From Flavobacteriales bacterium (lineage in GTDB: Bacteria; Bacteroidota; Bacteroidia; Flavobacteriales_D; Sanyastnellaceae), in contig JANRAA010000207.1 of assembly GCA_030728235.1 (NCBI GenBank), positions 5,566 to 20,547 on the forward strand: a stretch of 14,982 nt of DNA, given 5' to 3'. Below, piece by piece: positions 1 to 7,399 of this stretch. How positions within the stretch are numbered: the first letter of the stretch is position 1; every line of letters begins with the position of its first letter. The translations under genes were made by a program, and so were the position numbers. The notes under the pieces are model-generated. The model did no database searches. It was not told the origin of the DNA and saw only the letters and a program-made list of their open reading frames with translations.

Positions 1-2
1 AT

Positions 3-1157
3 ATATATCTTGAAACTTTCAGATATTATTCCTCTTATGGAAGTAATCATTTGTTTTCTGGCAATTTCGAAGATAGCGGTGGGGTCGGGAACTCCATTTT
101 TACTCCCGTGATTAGTATGTTTAACGAAGCACTTGAATTGCAGTGGACCGTCACTCCTGGCAATCCTGAACTACACGATTCTTGGCCGTTGGCGATTCCA
201 ATCAACCAAGATTCCATCCTGGTTTTTCATCCTTACGCCGACTATCTTAACTCAACGAATGTATTGGCCACTGGCAACACCCTTTGGCGAAAGGTACTCA
301 ATGATCAAGGTGAGATTCTCAGTGAACGAAGTTATATGGACTCGCTCAAAGATGTGCGCCTCACAGACCTGGAAATCAATAATGAGCGAATATATGTAAC
401 AGGTCAGAAATGGAGCTACGTTGGCCTTTTCAACCACGCCTTTCTACTTGTAACAAATTTGGAAGGTGATGTGCTCAACTACCGTGAGATGCACGTAGAT
501 TCTTGCTTCGCCTGTCAATCACAATTTGGTGATTTGGAATTTGACTCTTTTGGCAATTTATATGGTTTCGGAATATCCATTAACAGCGATGAGAATGTGG
601 TGTCTAACTGGCTTCGAAAATTCGACTGCTTGGGCAACGATTCAACACCCGTTTTGAGCTTTAACCCTCAAGGAATATTGAATCAAGATGGTTCAATTGA
701 TGTTTGGTTAGAAAACGAAGCATTTGAAAAACACCATTGGATAGTTGATGGCAATGCCATTTACTCAGACACACTGCATTTTGAAGATTGGTTTTCTAAC
801 TCCATCAATCTCTCAATTTATGGCTCATACTGCGAACTTGAGTTCGACACTACGCTAACGCTAGATCTTGCTGTAGGCATAGAAGAGTCTTCAAACCCAG
901 ACTTTCGATTTCATGTAACACCTAACCCTGCTTCTGATCTACTCCAAGTTACTTTCAATGCGCTTACAGCGCTATCGGGCAAATTAGTCTTCATCAATGC
1001 ACAGGGCCAACGAGTCCGAGAAAGCGGCACAATTACCGTTTCATCACACGTTCCAACAACCATTTCACAAGATGTTTCATCCCTGCCACGAGGCATATAC
1101 CTTCTGAGCTTTGAAACCACTGAAGGCGTTCAAACTCAAAAGGTGGTGTTCAACTAA
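3..1157 (+). CDS. T9SS-sorted secreted protein, 5'-truncated by window edge
   Basis: The frame is open without a stop from base 3 to TAA at 1155-1157, so the true start lies left of the window; the TTG at 51 is not a convincing start. The visible 384 residues end in a type IX secretion sorting domain: an NPAS motif (V-T-P-N-P-A-S, about 90 residues from the end) begins it, followed by KLVFINAQGQRV, a 'SLPRGIYLLSF' strand and the terminal KVVFN. Such domains send proteins through the outer membrane, where they are released or attached to the surface. The upstream part is rich in beta-strand-like repeats of the kind 'LVTNLEGDV' and 'FDSFGNLYGFG', suggesting a beta-propeller or similar sandwich fold. 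No enzyme motif is recognisable. The sorting tail is well supported; the function of the N-terminal part is unknown. Confidence 0.85.
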   Translation: MYLETFRYYSSYGSNHLFSGNFEDSGGVGNSIFTPVISMFNEALELQWTVTPGNPELHDSWPLAIPINQDSILVFHPYADYLNSTNVLATGNTLWRKVLNDQGEILSERSYMDSLKDVRLTDLEINNERIYVTGQKWSYVGLFNHAFLLVTNLEGDVLNYREMHVDSCFACQSQFGDLEFDSFGNLYGFGISINSDENVVSNWLRKFDCLGNDSTPVLSFNPQGILNQDGSIDVWLENEAFEKHHWIVDGNAIYSDTLHFEDWFSNSINLSIYGSYCELEFDTTLTLDLAVGIEESSNPDFRFHVTPNPASDLLQVTFNALTALSGKLVFINAQGQRVRESGTITVSSHVPTTISQDVSSLPRGIYLLSFETTEGVQTQKVVFN

Positions 1158-1200
1158 CATAAAGGTCTCTAGACTCAAAACACCCAGCTCCATATTTTTT

Positions 1201-1208
1201 TACTTTTC
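1201..1208 (+). promoter_or_regulatory. possible Bacteroidota -7 promoter element for the 1262 gene
   Basis: TACTTTTC matches the TAnnTTTG consensus except for the last base. It follows a T-rich stretch and would give a 5' leader of roughly 47 nt containing the hairpins at 1221-1265. No convincing -33 element is visible, so this is tentative. Confidence 0.25.
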
Positions 1209-1220
1209 ATAGGCAACCCT

Positions 1221-1265
1221 TCATGTAGGCTATCGTCTTTCAAGTGTAGGCAACGACCTACATGA
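1221..1265 (+). promoter_or_regulatory. alternative hairpins covering a start codon
   Basis: TCATGTAGG (1221-1229) is the exact reverse complement of CCTACATGA (1257-1265), which contains the ATG at 1262. TGTAGG (1245-1250) is the exact reverse complement of CCTACA (1257-1262) with a 6-nt loop. Both left arms compete for the same right arm, so the two hairpins exclude each other and either would cover the start codon. The pairing is read directly from the sequence; a role in translation control is inference. Confidence 0.4.
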
Positions 1266-1708
1266 CACAAAAACTTAGTCTTATGAAATTGTTCGAATCT
1301 ATTTCTCACGTGGAAATAAACGAAGCGACGATGATTCTGATCGGAATCATGCTCTTATTGGGAGCGATGGCAAAATGGAGAATGTTCGTGAAGGCTGATC
1401 AACCTGGATTGGCAGCGGTGGTTCCGGGATGGGACTTAATCGTTACCCTGCGCATGGTTGGACGTCCAGACTGGCACATCGTTTTGTTCTTTGTTCCAAT
1501 CGTAAATATTTACTTCCTATTCAAATTGCTGATTGAAGTCGCGCAAAGCTTTGGGAAGTACACAGTGGTGGATTACATATTCGCCGTTGTATTCAACGTC
1601 TTCTACCTGCTCAATCTCGGATTGGCGTTTAACGAGTATTACTACGGTCCCGTATACGGCAAATCGGTAGAAGAAATCAGGGCGCGTAAAGCCATCGCCA
1701 CAGCCTAA
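1262..1708 (+). CDS. small integral membrane protein, DUF5684-like
   Basis: A 148-residue protein with about four hydrophobic segments: near residues 22-38 (ILIGIMLLLGAMA), 68-85 (WHIVLFFVPIVNIYFLF), 105-120 (IFAVVFNVFYLLNLGL) and a weaker one in the region around VVPGWDLIVTL. The pattern 'AD-QPG-AAVVPGWD', then 'VGRPDWHIVLFFVPIVNIYF', then 'AQSFGK' resembles the DUF5684 family, also seen as an N-terminal module of some Bacteroidota signal peptidases. There is no Ser/Lys signal-peptidase catalytic core, and the protein stops after the membrane part. The start at 1262 is preferred, but ATG at 1283 (Met8) is an alternative outside the hairpin at the start. Transcription ends at the terminator at 1751-1786. 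Function unknown; the family match is from memory of its motif pattern. Confidence 0.75.
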   Translation: MTQKLSLMKLFESISHVEINEATMILIGIMLLLGAMAKWRMFVKADQPGLAAVVPGWDLIVTLRMVGRPDWHIVLFFVPIVNIYFLFKLLIEVAQSFGKYTVVDYIFAVVFNVFYLLNLGLAFNEYYYGPVYGKSVEEIRARKAIATA

Positions 1709-1750
1709 TAGGTTTTCGGCCCGCTAAAACTAACTATACGACTTATTGGT

Positions 1751-1786
1751 AAAGGCGGTCAGCTTAAATAGCTGGCCGCTTTTTTT
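1751..1786 (+). terminator. intrinsic terminator overlapping the 3' end of convergent alaS
   Basis: A stem of about 14 bp (1751-1764 with 1770-1783, two G-T wobbles, 5-nt loop) is followed by a T run at 1780-1786. The orientation suits the plus-strand gene ending at 1708. The stem overlaps the last codons and the TGA stop of alaS on the other strand. Read from the minus strand it is followed only by TTTACC, so it is a poorer terminator for alaS. Confidence 0.8.
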
Positions 1787-4368
1787 AGTGCCTCTTGCAA
1801 TCCTTCGGGCTTCTTCCCTCCCGCCGTAGCAAAGAATGGTTGTCCGCCACCGCCGCCTTGAATGTGCTGCGCTAACTCCCGTATGATCGTCGATGCATTC
1901 AAGCCCTTCGAGCTCATTACATCGTCGCTCATCACACAGGTAATGGTCACCTTATCGTCGGCCAACGACCCAAGCACTCCAAAGAAAGGTGCCTTTTCAG
2001 CACGTAATTGAAATGCAATGTCTTTGATTTCAGCAGCACCCAAATCAACCTGAGCAGAAATGAAATTCACCCCTCCAATTTGAGTCAGCTTGCTTATCAA
2101 TTCTTCTTTAACCCCGCCAGCCTTTTGCTTTTCAAACTGCTCCAGCTCTTTTGCCAATTGCTGATTGCGCGATACTAGATCGTTTACCGCTTTGAGGATA
2201 TCAGACGGATTCTTTAATGATTCACGAACAGATGACAAAAGTCCGATTTCATTGTTCACATACTGCATGGCAGCAGCACCTGTTATCGCTTCAATACGAC
2301 GCACACCCGCGGCTACAGCGCCTTCAGAGGTGATTTTGAACATTCCGATACTTCCTGTGGCCGATACGTGGGTACCGCCACAAAGTTCAACTGATGAACC
2401 AAAGCGTATCATGCGCACTACGTCGCCATATTTTTCACCAAACAACATCATTGCTCCAGCGTTTCGCGCCTCTTCAATGGGCGTGTTGCGACGCTCGTCT
2501 AATGAAATGTTTGCTAGAATTCCAGCATTCACCTTCTCTTCTACCCTTTGAATCTCTTCTTCGGTCATCTTCGAGAAATGCGAAAAGTCAAAACGCAGGT
2601 ATCCATCGTTCACTAGCGACCCGCGCTGTTCGACGTGTGTGCCGAGTACCTCTCTCAAAGCCTCGTGCATGAGGTGAGTTGCAGAGTGGTTGCGTGCTGT
2701 AGAAAGTCGTTTGTCGACATCTACAACGGCGCTAAACGTCAACCCTGTATTCGCCGGCAAGGCATCAGCAAAGTGCACGATCAGGTTGTTCTCTCTTTTT
2801 GTATCGGTAATTTCTACCTTCTCGCCAGCGGCGAGGATGTGACCCGTATCGCCAACTTGTCCGCCACCTTCAGGATAAAACGGCGTCAGATTGAAAACCA
2901 ACTGATACTGTTCTTTTCCCTTCGCCTTTATTTTGCGGTAGCGTGTGATTTGAATCTGTGCTTCGGTTTGATCGTAGCCTACGAATTCTTCAACGACATC
3001 TGGTCGTACTTCAACCCAATCTTCGGTTTCGATCTTTCCTGCAGCGCGCGAACGTTCTTTTTGCTCATTGAGCTCTTTGGTAAAGCCAGCATCGTCGATC
3101 GTCAACTTGTTTTCAGATGCGATCAACGCAGTGAGGTCAGCAGGAAAACCGTAGGTGTCATATAGCTCAAAAACCACATTACCTGGCAGTTCGGTGCCCT
3201 TCAAATTCTTGATGGTATCATCCAAACGAGAAATACCTTTGTCGAGGGTGCGTAAGAACGCTTCCTCTTCTTCCTTGATCACTTTCGTGATAATGTCTTG
3301 CTGCTTCACAAGCTCCGGGAACGCATGTCCCATGCGGGCTGCCAACAATTCAACCAATTCGTAGATAAAAGCTTCTTTCAGGTTTAAAAAGCTGAAAGCG
3401 TAGCGAATGGCCCGACGTAAAATACGGCGAATCACATACCCCGCACCGCTGTTTGAGGGCAGTTGTCCGTCGGCAATACTGAAAGCCACAGCCCGAAGGT
3501 GGTCGGAAATAACGCGCATAGCAACGTCTGATTTCCCATCTCCAAACGTGTATTCAATGCCCGATCTTTTCGAGAGTGCTTGAATAAAAGGCGCGAATAT
3601 ATCGGTATCGTAGTTCGACTTTTTGCCTTGAAGAGCAACGGCAAGGCGTTCCAGTCCCATGCCTGTGTCGATGTGTTTGTTTGGCAGCCCAACCAAGCGA
3701 CCGTCAGACATACGGTTGAACTCCATGAACACCAAGTTCCAGATTTCAATCACCTGCGGGTGGTCGTTGTTCACCAAGTCGGCTCCAGGAATGGCAGCAC
3801 GGTCTTCATCGCTGCGTATGTCGACGTGTATTTCAGAGCATGGACCACACGGACCCGTTTCACCCATCTCCCAGAAATTATCTTTTTTGCTGCATTTTAG
3901 GATGCGGTTTTCGGGCACCAAGTTCAACCAAATGGCACGTGCATCTTCATCGGCCGCGAGGCCATCTTGCTCATCGCCACCAAACACCGTAATGTACAGG
4001 CGATCTTTATCGAGTCCGTAGGAAACAGTGAGCAGCTCCCACGCCCATTCAATTGCATCTTTCTTGAAATAATCGCCAAACGACCAGTTGCCGAGCATTT
4101 CGAACATCGTGTGGTGATAGGTATCTACCCCAACCTCTTCAAGGTCGTTGTGCTTACCGCTAACCCGCAGACATTTCTGGGTATTTCCAATGCGCGCATG
4201 TTTGATTGGAGCATTGCCCAAAAACAAGTCTTTGAACTGGTTCATCCCCGCATTTGTGAACATCAAAGTCGGGTCATCTTTCACCACCATTGGTGCCGAA
4301 GGCACGATCTCATGTCCTTTAGACGCAAAGAAATCGAAAAAAGTCTGACGTATTTTCGCTGATTCCAT
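1759..4368 (-). CDS. alaS: alanyl-tRNA synthetase
   Basis: Charges tRNA-Ala with alanine in the cytoplasm and hydrolyses mischarged Ser/Gly-tRNA-Ala. The 869-residue length is normal for full-length AlaS. Visible parts in order: the class II catalytic core with 'MVVKDDPTLMFTNAGMNQFK' (about 27-46) and 'HHTMFEMLGNWSFGDYFK' (about 85-102); the helical tRNA-recognition region (about 240-460); the editing domain with HSATH (H561, H565) and CGGTH (C663, H667), the four zinc ligands; and the C-terminal coiled coil and C-Ala domain ending in a glycine-rich GGGGGQPFFATAGG segment. I chose ATG at 4368 over the upstream in-frame TTG at 4380, because the usual N-terminus begins just before 'KIRQTFFDFFASKGHE'. 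It is divergent from the M23 peptidase gene and convergent with the 1262 gene. No missing residues were noticed. Confidence 0.98.
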   Translation of the reverse strand: MESAKIRQTFFDFFASKGHEIVPSAPMVVKDDPTLMFTNAGMNQFKDLFLGNAPIKHARIGNTQKCLRVSGKHNDLEEVGVDTYHHTMFEMLGNWSFGDYFKKDAIEWAWELLTVSYGLDKDRLYITVFGGDEQDGLAADEDARAIWLNLVPENRILKCSKKDNFWEMGETGPCGPCSEIHVDIRSDEDRAAIPGADLVNNDHPQVIEIWNLVFMEFNRMSDGRLVGLPNKHIDTGMGLERLAVALQGKKSNYDTDIFAPFIQALSKRSGIEYTFGDGKSDVAMRVISDHLRAVAFSIADGQLPSNSGAGYVIRRILRRAIRYAFSFLNLKEAFIYELVELLAARMGHAFPELVKQQDIITKVIKEEEEAFLRTLDKGISRLDDTIKNLKGTELPGNVVFELYDTYGFPADLTALIASENKLTIDDAGFTKELNEQKERSRAAGKIETEDWVEVRPDVVEEFVGYDQTEAQIQITRYRKIKAKGKEQYQLVFNLTPFYPEGGGQVGDTGHILAAGEKVEITDTKRENNLIVHFADALPANTGLTFSAVVDVDKRLSTARNHSATHLMHEALREVLGTHVEQRGSLVNDGYLRFDFSHFSKMTEEEIQRVEEKVNAGILANISLDERRNTPIEEARNAGAMMLFGEKYGDVVRMIRFGSSVELCGGTHVSATGSIGMFKITSEGAVAAGVRRIEAITGAAAMQYVNNEIGLLSSVRESLKNPSDILKAVNDLVSRNQQLAKELEQFEKQKAGGVKEELISKLTQIGGVNFISAQVDLGAAEIKDIAFQLRAEKAPFFGVLGSLADDKVTITCVMSDDVMSSKGLNASTIIRELAQHIQGGGGGQPFFATAGGKKPEGLQEALKKAASYLS

Positions 4369-4436
4369 AGTTGTATGCAAATTGGCCGCTGGTCATAATG
4401 GTTGTTAAAGCCACAGTAGACGCAGTTTAGCGATTG

Positions 4437-4444
4437 CAAAAGTA
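4437..4444 (-). promoter_or_regulatory. candidate alaS promoter -7 element
   Basis: Read on the minus strand, this is TACTTTTG, an exact TAnnTTTG match, about 68 nt upstream of the alaS ATG. No clear TTG at the expected -33 distance was found, so support rests on the -7 match and position. Confidence 0.45.
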
Positions 4445-4494
4445 TACTATTTTGGCTACCTTGCCACTCCTTGAGCACAAGGATATTTGTTTGA

Positions 4495-5466
4495 ATGTCG
4501 AGATACCGTTACAAATACAACCCTGAACAGCTGCAGTACGAGCGCGTGCCACTCACATGGAAAGACTATGTCTTAATCACCATGAAGTGGATCGGCATTA
4601 TCGCGGTCGTCTCCTTTGCAAGCATTGCAGTGTTTAATTCCTTTTTCGAAAGTCCGATCGAGCGCGATCAAAAACGAGAGATTACGTTTTTGGAAGAGCA
4701 GTTGAAAGACATGAACAAAGATGTTTCTCAGATGCAGAAAGTCATTCATGATTTGGCTTTGCGCGACGACGATATCTACCGCAGCATTTTCGGTACAGCA
4801 CCTTATCCTCAGCACCTGCGCACGGCAGGGATAGGGGGAATTGATCGTGAAAAAAATCTTCGCGGTTATTACCACTCTGACGCATTGATTGAAACCAAAA
4901 GGATGATTTCTCAGCTCCAACGCAAGGTGGTAGCACAGAGTAAATCGTACGAAGAGCTTATAGAGTTGGCACGCAGCAAAGAAGCCATGCTGTCGTCGAT
5001 TCCTGCGATTCAGCCTGTTAGAAATGAAGACCTCACCCGCATGGCTAGCGGATATGGAATGCGCATTCACCCCATTTATAAAGTTCCGAAAATGCATACC
5101 GGCATGGATTTCACCGCGCCTGAGGGGACTGAAATCTTCGCTTCAGGAGACGGTGTAGTAATTGAGACCGAGAATAAATTCAACGGTTACGGAACACACG
5201 TCATCATAAAACATGGATATGGGTATGAGACCTTGTATGCGCACATGAGCAAAGTGAACGTGCGCCTTGGACAAAAAGTGAAGCGCGGAGAAGTGATCGG
5301 ATACGTAGGCAATACAGGAACTTCAGTAGGGGCTCACCTGCACTATGAGGTCATCAAAAATGGAGAGAAGGTAAACCCTGCTTACTTCTATTTCAATGAT
5401 CTGACACCTGAACAATTCGAAAAATTGCTCGAACAATCATCAATAGGGAATCAGTCTTTCGACTAA
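4495..5466 (+). CDS. membrane-anchored M23 (LytM-type) metallopeptidase
   Basis: A 323-residue zinc peptidase predicted to cut or regulate cutting of peptidoglycan cross-bridges in the periplasm. A short basic, tyrosine-rich cytoplasmic N-terminus (RYRYKYNPEQLQYERV) is followed by one transmembrane segment (about 24-46). Two stretches likely to form coiled coil come next (about 55-90 and 130-165), then the M23 domain (about 185-297). Zinc ligands and catalytic residues are present: H201 and D205 in 'MHTGMDF', H250 in 'YAHM', and H281/H283 in 'GAHLHYE'. All core residues are present, so it should be active, unlike degenerate EnvC/NlpD-type activators. It is divergent from alaS and 32 nt upstream of the MerR gene. 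From general recollection, alaS, M23 and MerR neighbours recur in Bacteroidota genomes. No Shine-Dalgarno sequence is seen before ATG 4495. Confidence 0.93.
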   Translation: MSRYRYKYNPEQLQYERVPLTWKDYVLITMKWIGIIAVVSFASIAVFNSFFESPIERDQKREITFLEEQLKDMNKDVSQMQKVIHDLALRDDDIYRSIFGTAPYPQHLRTAGIGGIDREKNLRGYYHSDALIETKRMISQLQRKVVAQSKSYEELIELARSKEAMLSSIPAIQPVRNEDLTRMASGYGMRIHPIYKVPKMHTGMDFTAPEGTEIFASGDGVVIETENKFNGYGTHVIIKHGYGYETLYAHMSKVNVRLGQKVKRGEVIGYVGNTGTSVGAHLHYEVIKNGEKVNPAYFYFNDLTPEQFEKLLEQSSIGNQSFD

Positions 5467-5470
5467 ACAC

Positions 5471-5478
5471 TACCTTTG
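5471..5478 (+). promoter_or_regulatory. candidate -7 element for the MerR-type gene
   Basis: TACCTTTG is an exact TAnnTTTG match in the 32-nt gap between the M23 stop and the TTG start at 5499. It would give a leader of about 15 nt. No clear -33 TTG is visible, so the regulator may instead be co-transcribed with the M23 gene. Confidence 0.4.
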
Positions 5479-5498
5479 CATTTCAAACCTACCTTGAA

Positions 5499-5834
5499 TT
5501 GGCGTACAAAGAAAAAGATATCGAAAAACAATACTTCACCATTTCTGAAGTGGCTGAGATGTTCGATGTCAATACCTCGCTAATTCGTTTTTGGGAAAAG
5601 GAGTTCGACAGCATCCAACCGAAAAAAGGACGAGGTGGAAACCGCATGTACACGCGGAAAGACCTCGACACCATACGCACCATACATCATTTGGTAAAAG
5701 AGCGTGGATTCACGCTTGACGGCGCGCGAAAGCAGTTAAAAGGAAATCCAACGGAATCCGACAACGACGCAGAAGTCGTAGAGCGGTTGCAGGCCATACG
5801 GGCTTTTTTGGTGGAGTTGAAAGCGCAGTTGTGA
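5499..5834 (+). CDS. MerR-family transcriptional regulator (short, no effector domain)
   Basis: A 111-residue protein with an N-terminal winged helix-turn-helix of the MerR type at about residues 10-78. 'YFTISEVAEMFDVNTSLIRF' is the helix-turn-helix, 'GGNRMYTRKDLDTI' the wing, and 'HHLVKERGFTLDGARKQL' the following helices. After that there is only a short tail (EVVERLQAIRAFLVELKAQL), probably the dimerising coiled coil. There is no metal- or drug-binding domain, so it is the one-domain form common in Bacteroidota; its target is unknown. The start is TTG at 5499, giving MAYKEKDIEK; no in-frame ATG fits before the DNA-binding domain. It follows the M23 gene closely and is convergent with rfaD. 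No good terminator is visible in 5835-5936. Confidence 0.9.
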   Translation: MAYKEKDIEKQYFTISEVAEMFDVNTSLIRFWEKEFDSIQPKKGRGGNRMYTRKDLDTIRTIHHLVKERGFTLDGARKQLKGNPTESDNDAEVVERLQAIRAFLVELKAQL

Positions 5835-5936
5835 TTCGGCTTTGGCTCTGATAACTTCCTAAACGGACATTCCTCTCAAATTGAATTGAACATTCAATAG
5901 CACGTTTCTCCGGTCTAATAATGGGACCTGTGCGTA

Positions 5937-6902
5937 TCAATAAACCTTCCCCTTCACCAAGTAGTTCTGAACGTAATCTGAAATACCGTCTTCAAGTGAA
6001 GTAAACGGCTTGTCGTACCCGATACCGATCAGCTTCGACATATTGGCTTCCGTGAAATATTGGTATTTGTCGCGGATATCTGCCGGCGTATCTACAAATC
6101 CGATATTCTCATCTTTACCGAGCGCTTTGAAAACACCCTTTGCGAGGTCGAGAAACGGACGAGCAGTGCCGCTACCCAAGTTGTACAAACCTGAATTTTT
6201 GCGATTGTGCATCAAGAAGTTGCACACTTCTACCACATCTTTCACGTACACGAAATCGCGCATTTGTCCGCCGTCGGTATAATCATCCCTGTGCGAGCGG
6301 AAAAGCTTCATCTCCCCCGACTTCATGATTTGGTTGAAAGCATGAAAAACAACGCTTGCCATTCGACCCTTGTGATATTCATTCGGACCATAGACATTGA
6401 AAAACTTCAGGCCTGCCCAGAAATATGGCGCGCGATCTTGTTCCAACGCCCACTTGTCGAAATCGTTTTTTGAATCCCCGTAAGGGTTGAGTGGCACAAG
6501 CTGATTCACCACACCGTGGTCATCATTGTATCCCAAATCACCATCACCGTAGGTTGCTGCTGAAGATGCATACACCAAAGGCAAACCGTATTCAACGCAA
6601 GCATTCCACATCTGCTTCGAATAGTTGAGATTCAAACGGTCGAAAATACTTTTATCGAATTCCGTGGTATCGGTGCGCGCACCAAGGTGAAAGATGAATT
6701 GCACCTGATCTTCATTGGCAGCTAGCCAGGTAAAAAAGTTGTTTCGATCAACCAACGCCGTGTAACGTTTATCGGCATAGTTGATTTTTTTCGACTCATG
6801 AGAGAAATCATCGACAAGAACAAGGTCATAGTAACCTTCTTCATTTAACTTTGCAGCCAAGCAGCTGGCAATAAATCCTGCGGCACCAGTAATTACTATC
6901 AT
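5937..6902 (-). CDS. rfaD: ADP-L-glycero-D-manno-heptose 6-epimerase
   Basis: Converts ADP-D-glycero-D-manno-heptose to the L-glycero form, the last step in making the activated heptose for the lipopolysaccharide inner core (also called hldD). The 321-residue length is normal. The N-terminus has the Rossmann nucleotide motif 'VITGAAGFIAS' (GxxGxxA, residues 3-13). The extended short-chain dehydrogenase signature follows: 'YASSAATYGD' (111-120), then Y141-G-D-S-K145, the YxxxK catalytic pair. 'FFNVYGPNEYHKGRMASVVF' is typical of HldD substrate binding, and 'YNLGSGTARPFLDLA' completes the C-terminal lobe. The start ATG at 6900-6902 precedes the Rossmann strand directly. It stands alone on the minus strand, divergent from the pterin operon. 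A UDP-sugar epimerase is the alternative, but the HldD-specific segments argue for this call. Confidence 0.95.
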   Translation of the reverse strand: MIVITGAAGFIASCLAAKLNEEGYYDLVLVDDFSHESKKINYADKRYTALVDRNNFFTWLAANEDQVQFIFHLGARTDTTEFDKSIFDRLNLNYSKQMWNACVEYGLPLVYASSAATYGDGDLGYNDDHGVVNQLVPLNPYGDSKNDFDKWALEQDRAPYFWAGLKFFNVYGPNEYHKGRMASVVFHAFNQIMKSGEMKLFRSHRDDYTDGGQMRDFVYVKDVVEVCNFLMHNRKNSGLYNLGSGTARPFLDLAKGVFKALGKDENIGFVDTPADIRDKYQYFTEANMSKLIGIGYDKPFTSLEDGISDYVQNYLVKGKVY

Positions 6903-6934
6903 TTATTTTTCGCTTCGGAGAACAATTAACCCTA

Positions 6935-6942
6935 CAAAGGTA
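6935..6942 (-). promoter_or_regulatory. candidate rfaD promoter -7 element
   Basis: Read on the minus strand, this is TACCTTTG, an exact TAnnTTTG match, 32 nt upstream of the rfaD ATG and predicting a leader of about 25 nt. It lies in the 75-nt divergent gap shared with the pterin operon. No equally good element for the plus-strand genes was found there. Confidence 0.45.
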
Positions 6943-6977
6943 TTGTATTTACCCTAAGCGGATGTGATTCGTAACCT

Positions 6978-7397
6978 ATGAATACAGTATACATTACCCG
7001 ACGCGAGCGTTTCAATGCCGCTCACAAACTCTCCAATCCCGCATGGGATGACCAAAAAAACGAAGAAATATTCGGGAAATGTTCGAACAAAAATTGGCAC
7101 GGACATAACTACACCCTCTTCGTGACAGTGAAAGGCACGCCAAAGGCAGACACAGGGTACTGCATGGATTTGAAGGTGTTGAAAGACATCATCAACGATT
7201 ACATTATTGACGATTTAGACCACAAAAACATCAACCTCGACGTGCCTTGGATGGCAGGTAAAATGGCATCTACAGAAAACATCATTATCGCTATTTGGGA
7301 TCGGTTGATAGGACCTATCTCAGAAACAGGTTGTACATTACACAGTCTGAAATTAGAAGAAACCGAAAACAACTACGCCGAGTACTTCGGCAATTGA
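6978..7397 (+). CDS. 6-pyruvoyl-tetrahydropterin / 6-carboxytetrahydropterin synthase family (PTPS/QueD)
   Basis: A 139-residue T-fold enzyme acting on 7,8-dihydroneopterin triphosphate. Zinc ligands are H16 ('FNAAHKL'), H41 and H43 ('NWHGHNY'). Catalytic residues are C35 ('FGKCSN') and D81-H82 ('LDHKN'), and the pterin-anchoring glutamate is probably E128 ('ETENN'). The cysteine-to-histidine spacing is C-x5-HGH, as I recall for animal PTPS, rather than the C-x3-HGH of E. coli QueD. 'LDHKNINLDVPWMAGKMAST' also resembles the animal enzyme. The product could thus be 6-pyruvoyl-tetrahydropterin (biopterin-type route) or 6-carboxytetrahydropterin (queuosine route); sequence alone does not decide. 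folE starts 2 nt after its stop, and FolE makes its substrate, so the two are almost certainly co-transcribed. The family is certain, the exact reaction is not. Confidence 0.92.
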   Translation: MNTVYITRRERFNAAHKLSNPAWDDQKNEEIFGKCSNKNWHGHNYTLFVTVKGTPKADTGYCMDLKVLKDIINDYIIDDLDHKNINLDVPWMAGKMASTENIIIAIWDRLIGPISETGCTLHSLKLEETENNYAEYFGN

Positions 7398-7399
7398 GC

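Noticed and set aside
51..1157. TTG at 51 as the start of the first gene
   Set aside because: The same frame stays open to the left edge with protein-like sequence, so the gene is more likely cut by the window.
2635..3165. Open reading frame of 176 codons on the plus strand inside alaS
   Set aside because: It lies wholly antisense to the well-supported alaS gene, shows no recognisable motif, and its composition is what the alaS codon pattern produces on the other strand.
4369..4380. In-frame TTG start giving four extra residues on AlaS
   Set aside because: ATG 4368 starts right before the usual N-terminal sequence of the family, so the weaker TTG is not needed.
5880..5898. Inverted repeat ATTGAAT/ATTCAAT between the MerR gene and rfaD as a terminator
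   Set aside because: The 7-bp A/T-rich stem has no T run on either strand, so it is too weak to call.
7295..7399. 35-residue N-terminal extension of FolE
   Set aside because: It overlaps the end of the PTPS/QueD gene, is basic and unlike the family; ATG 7400 gives the normal length.
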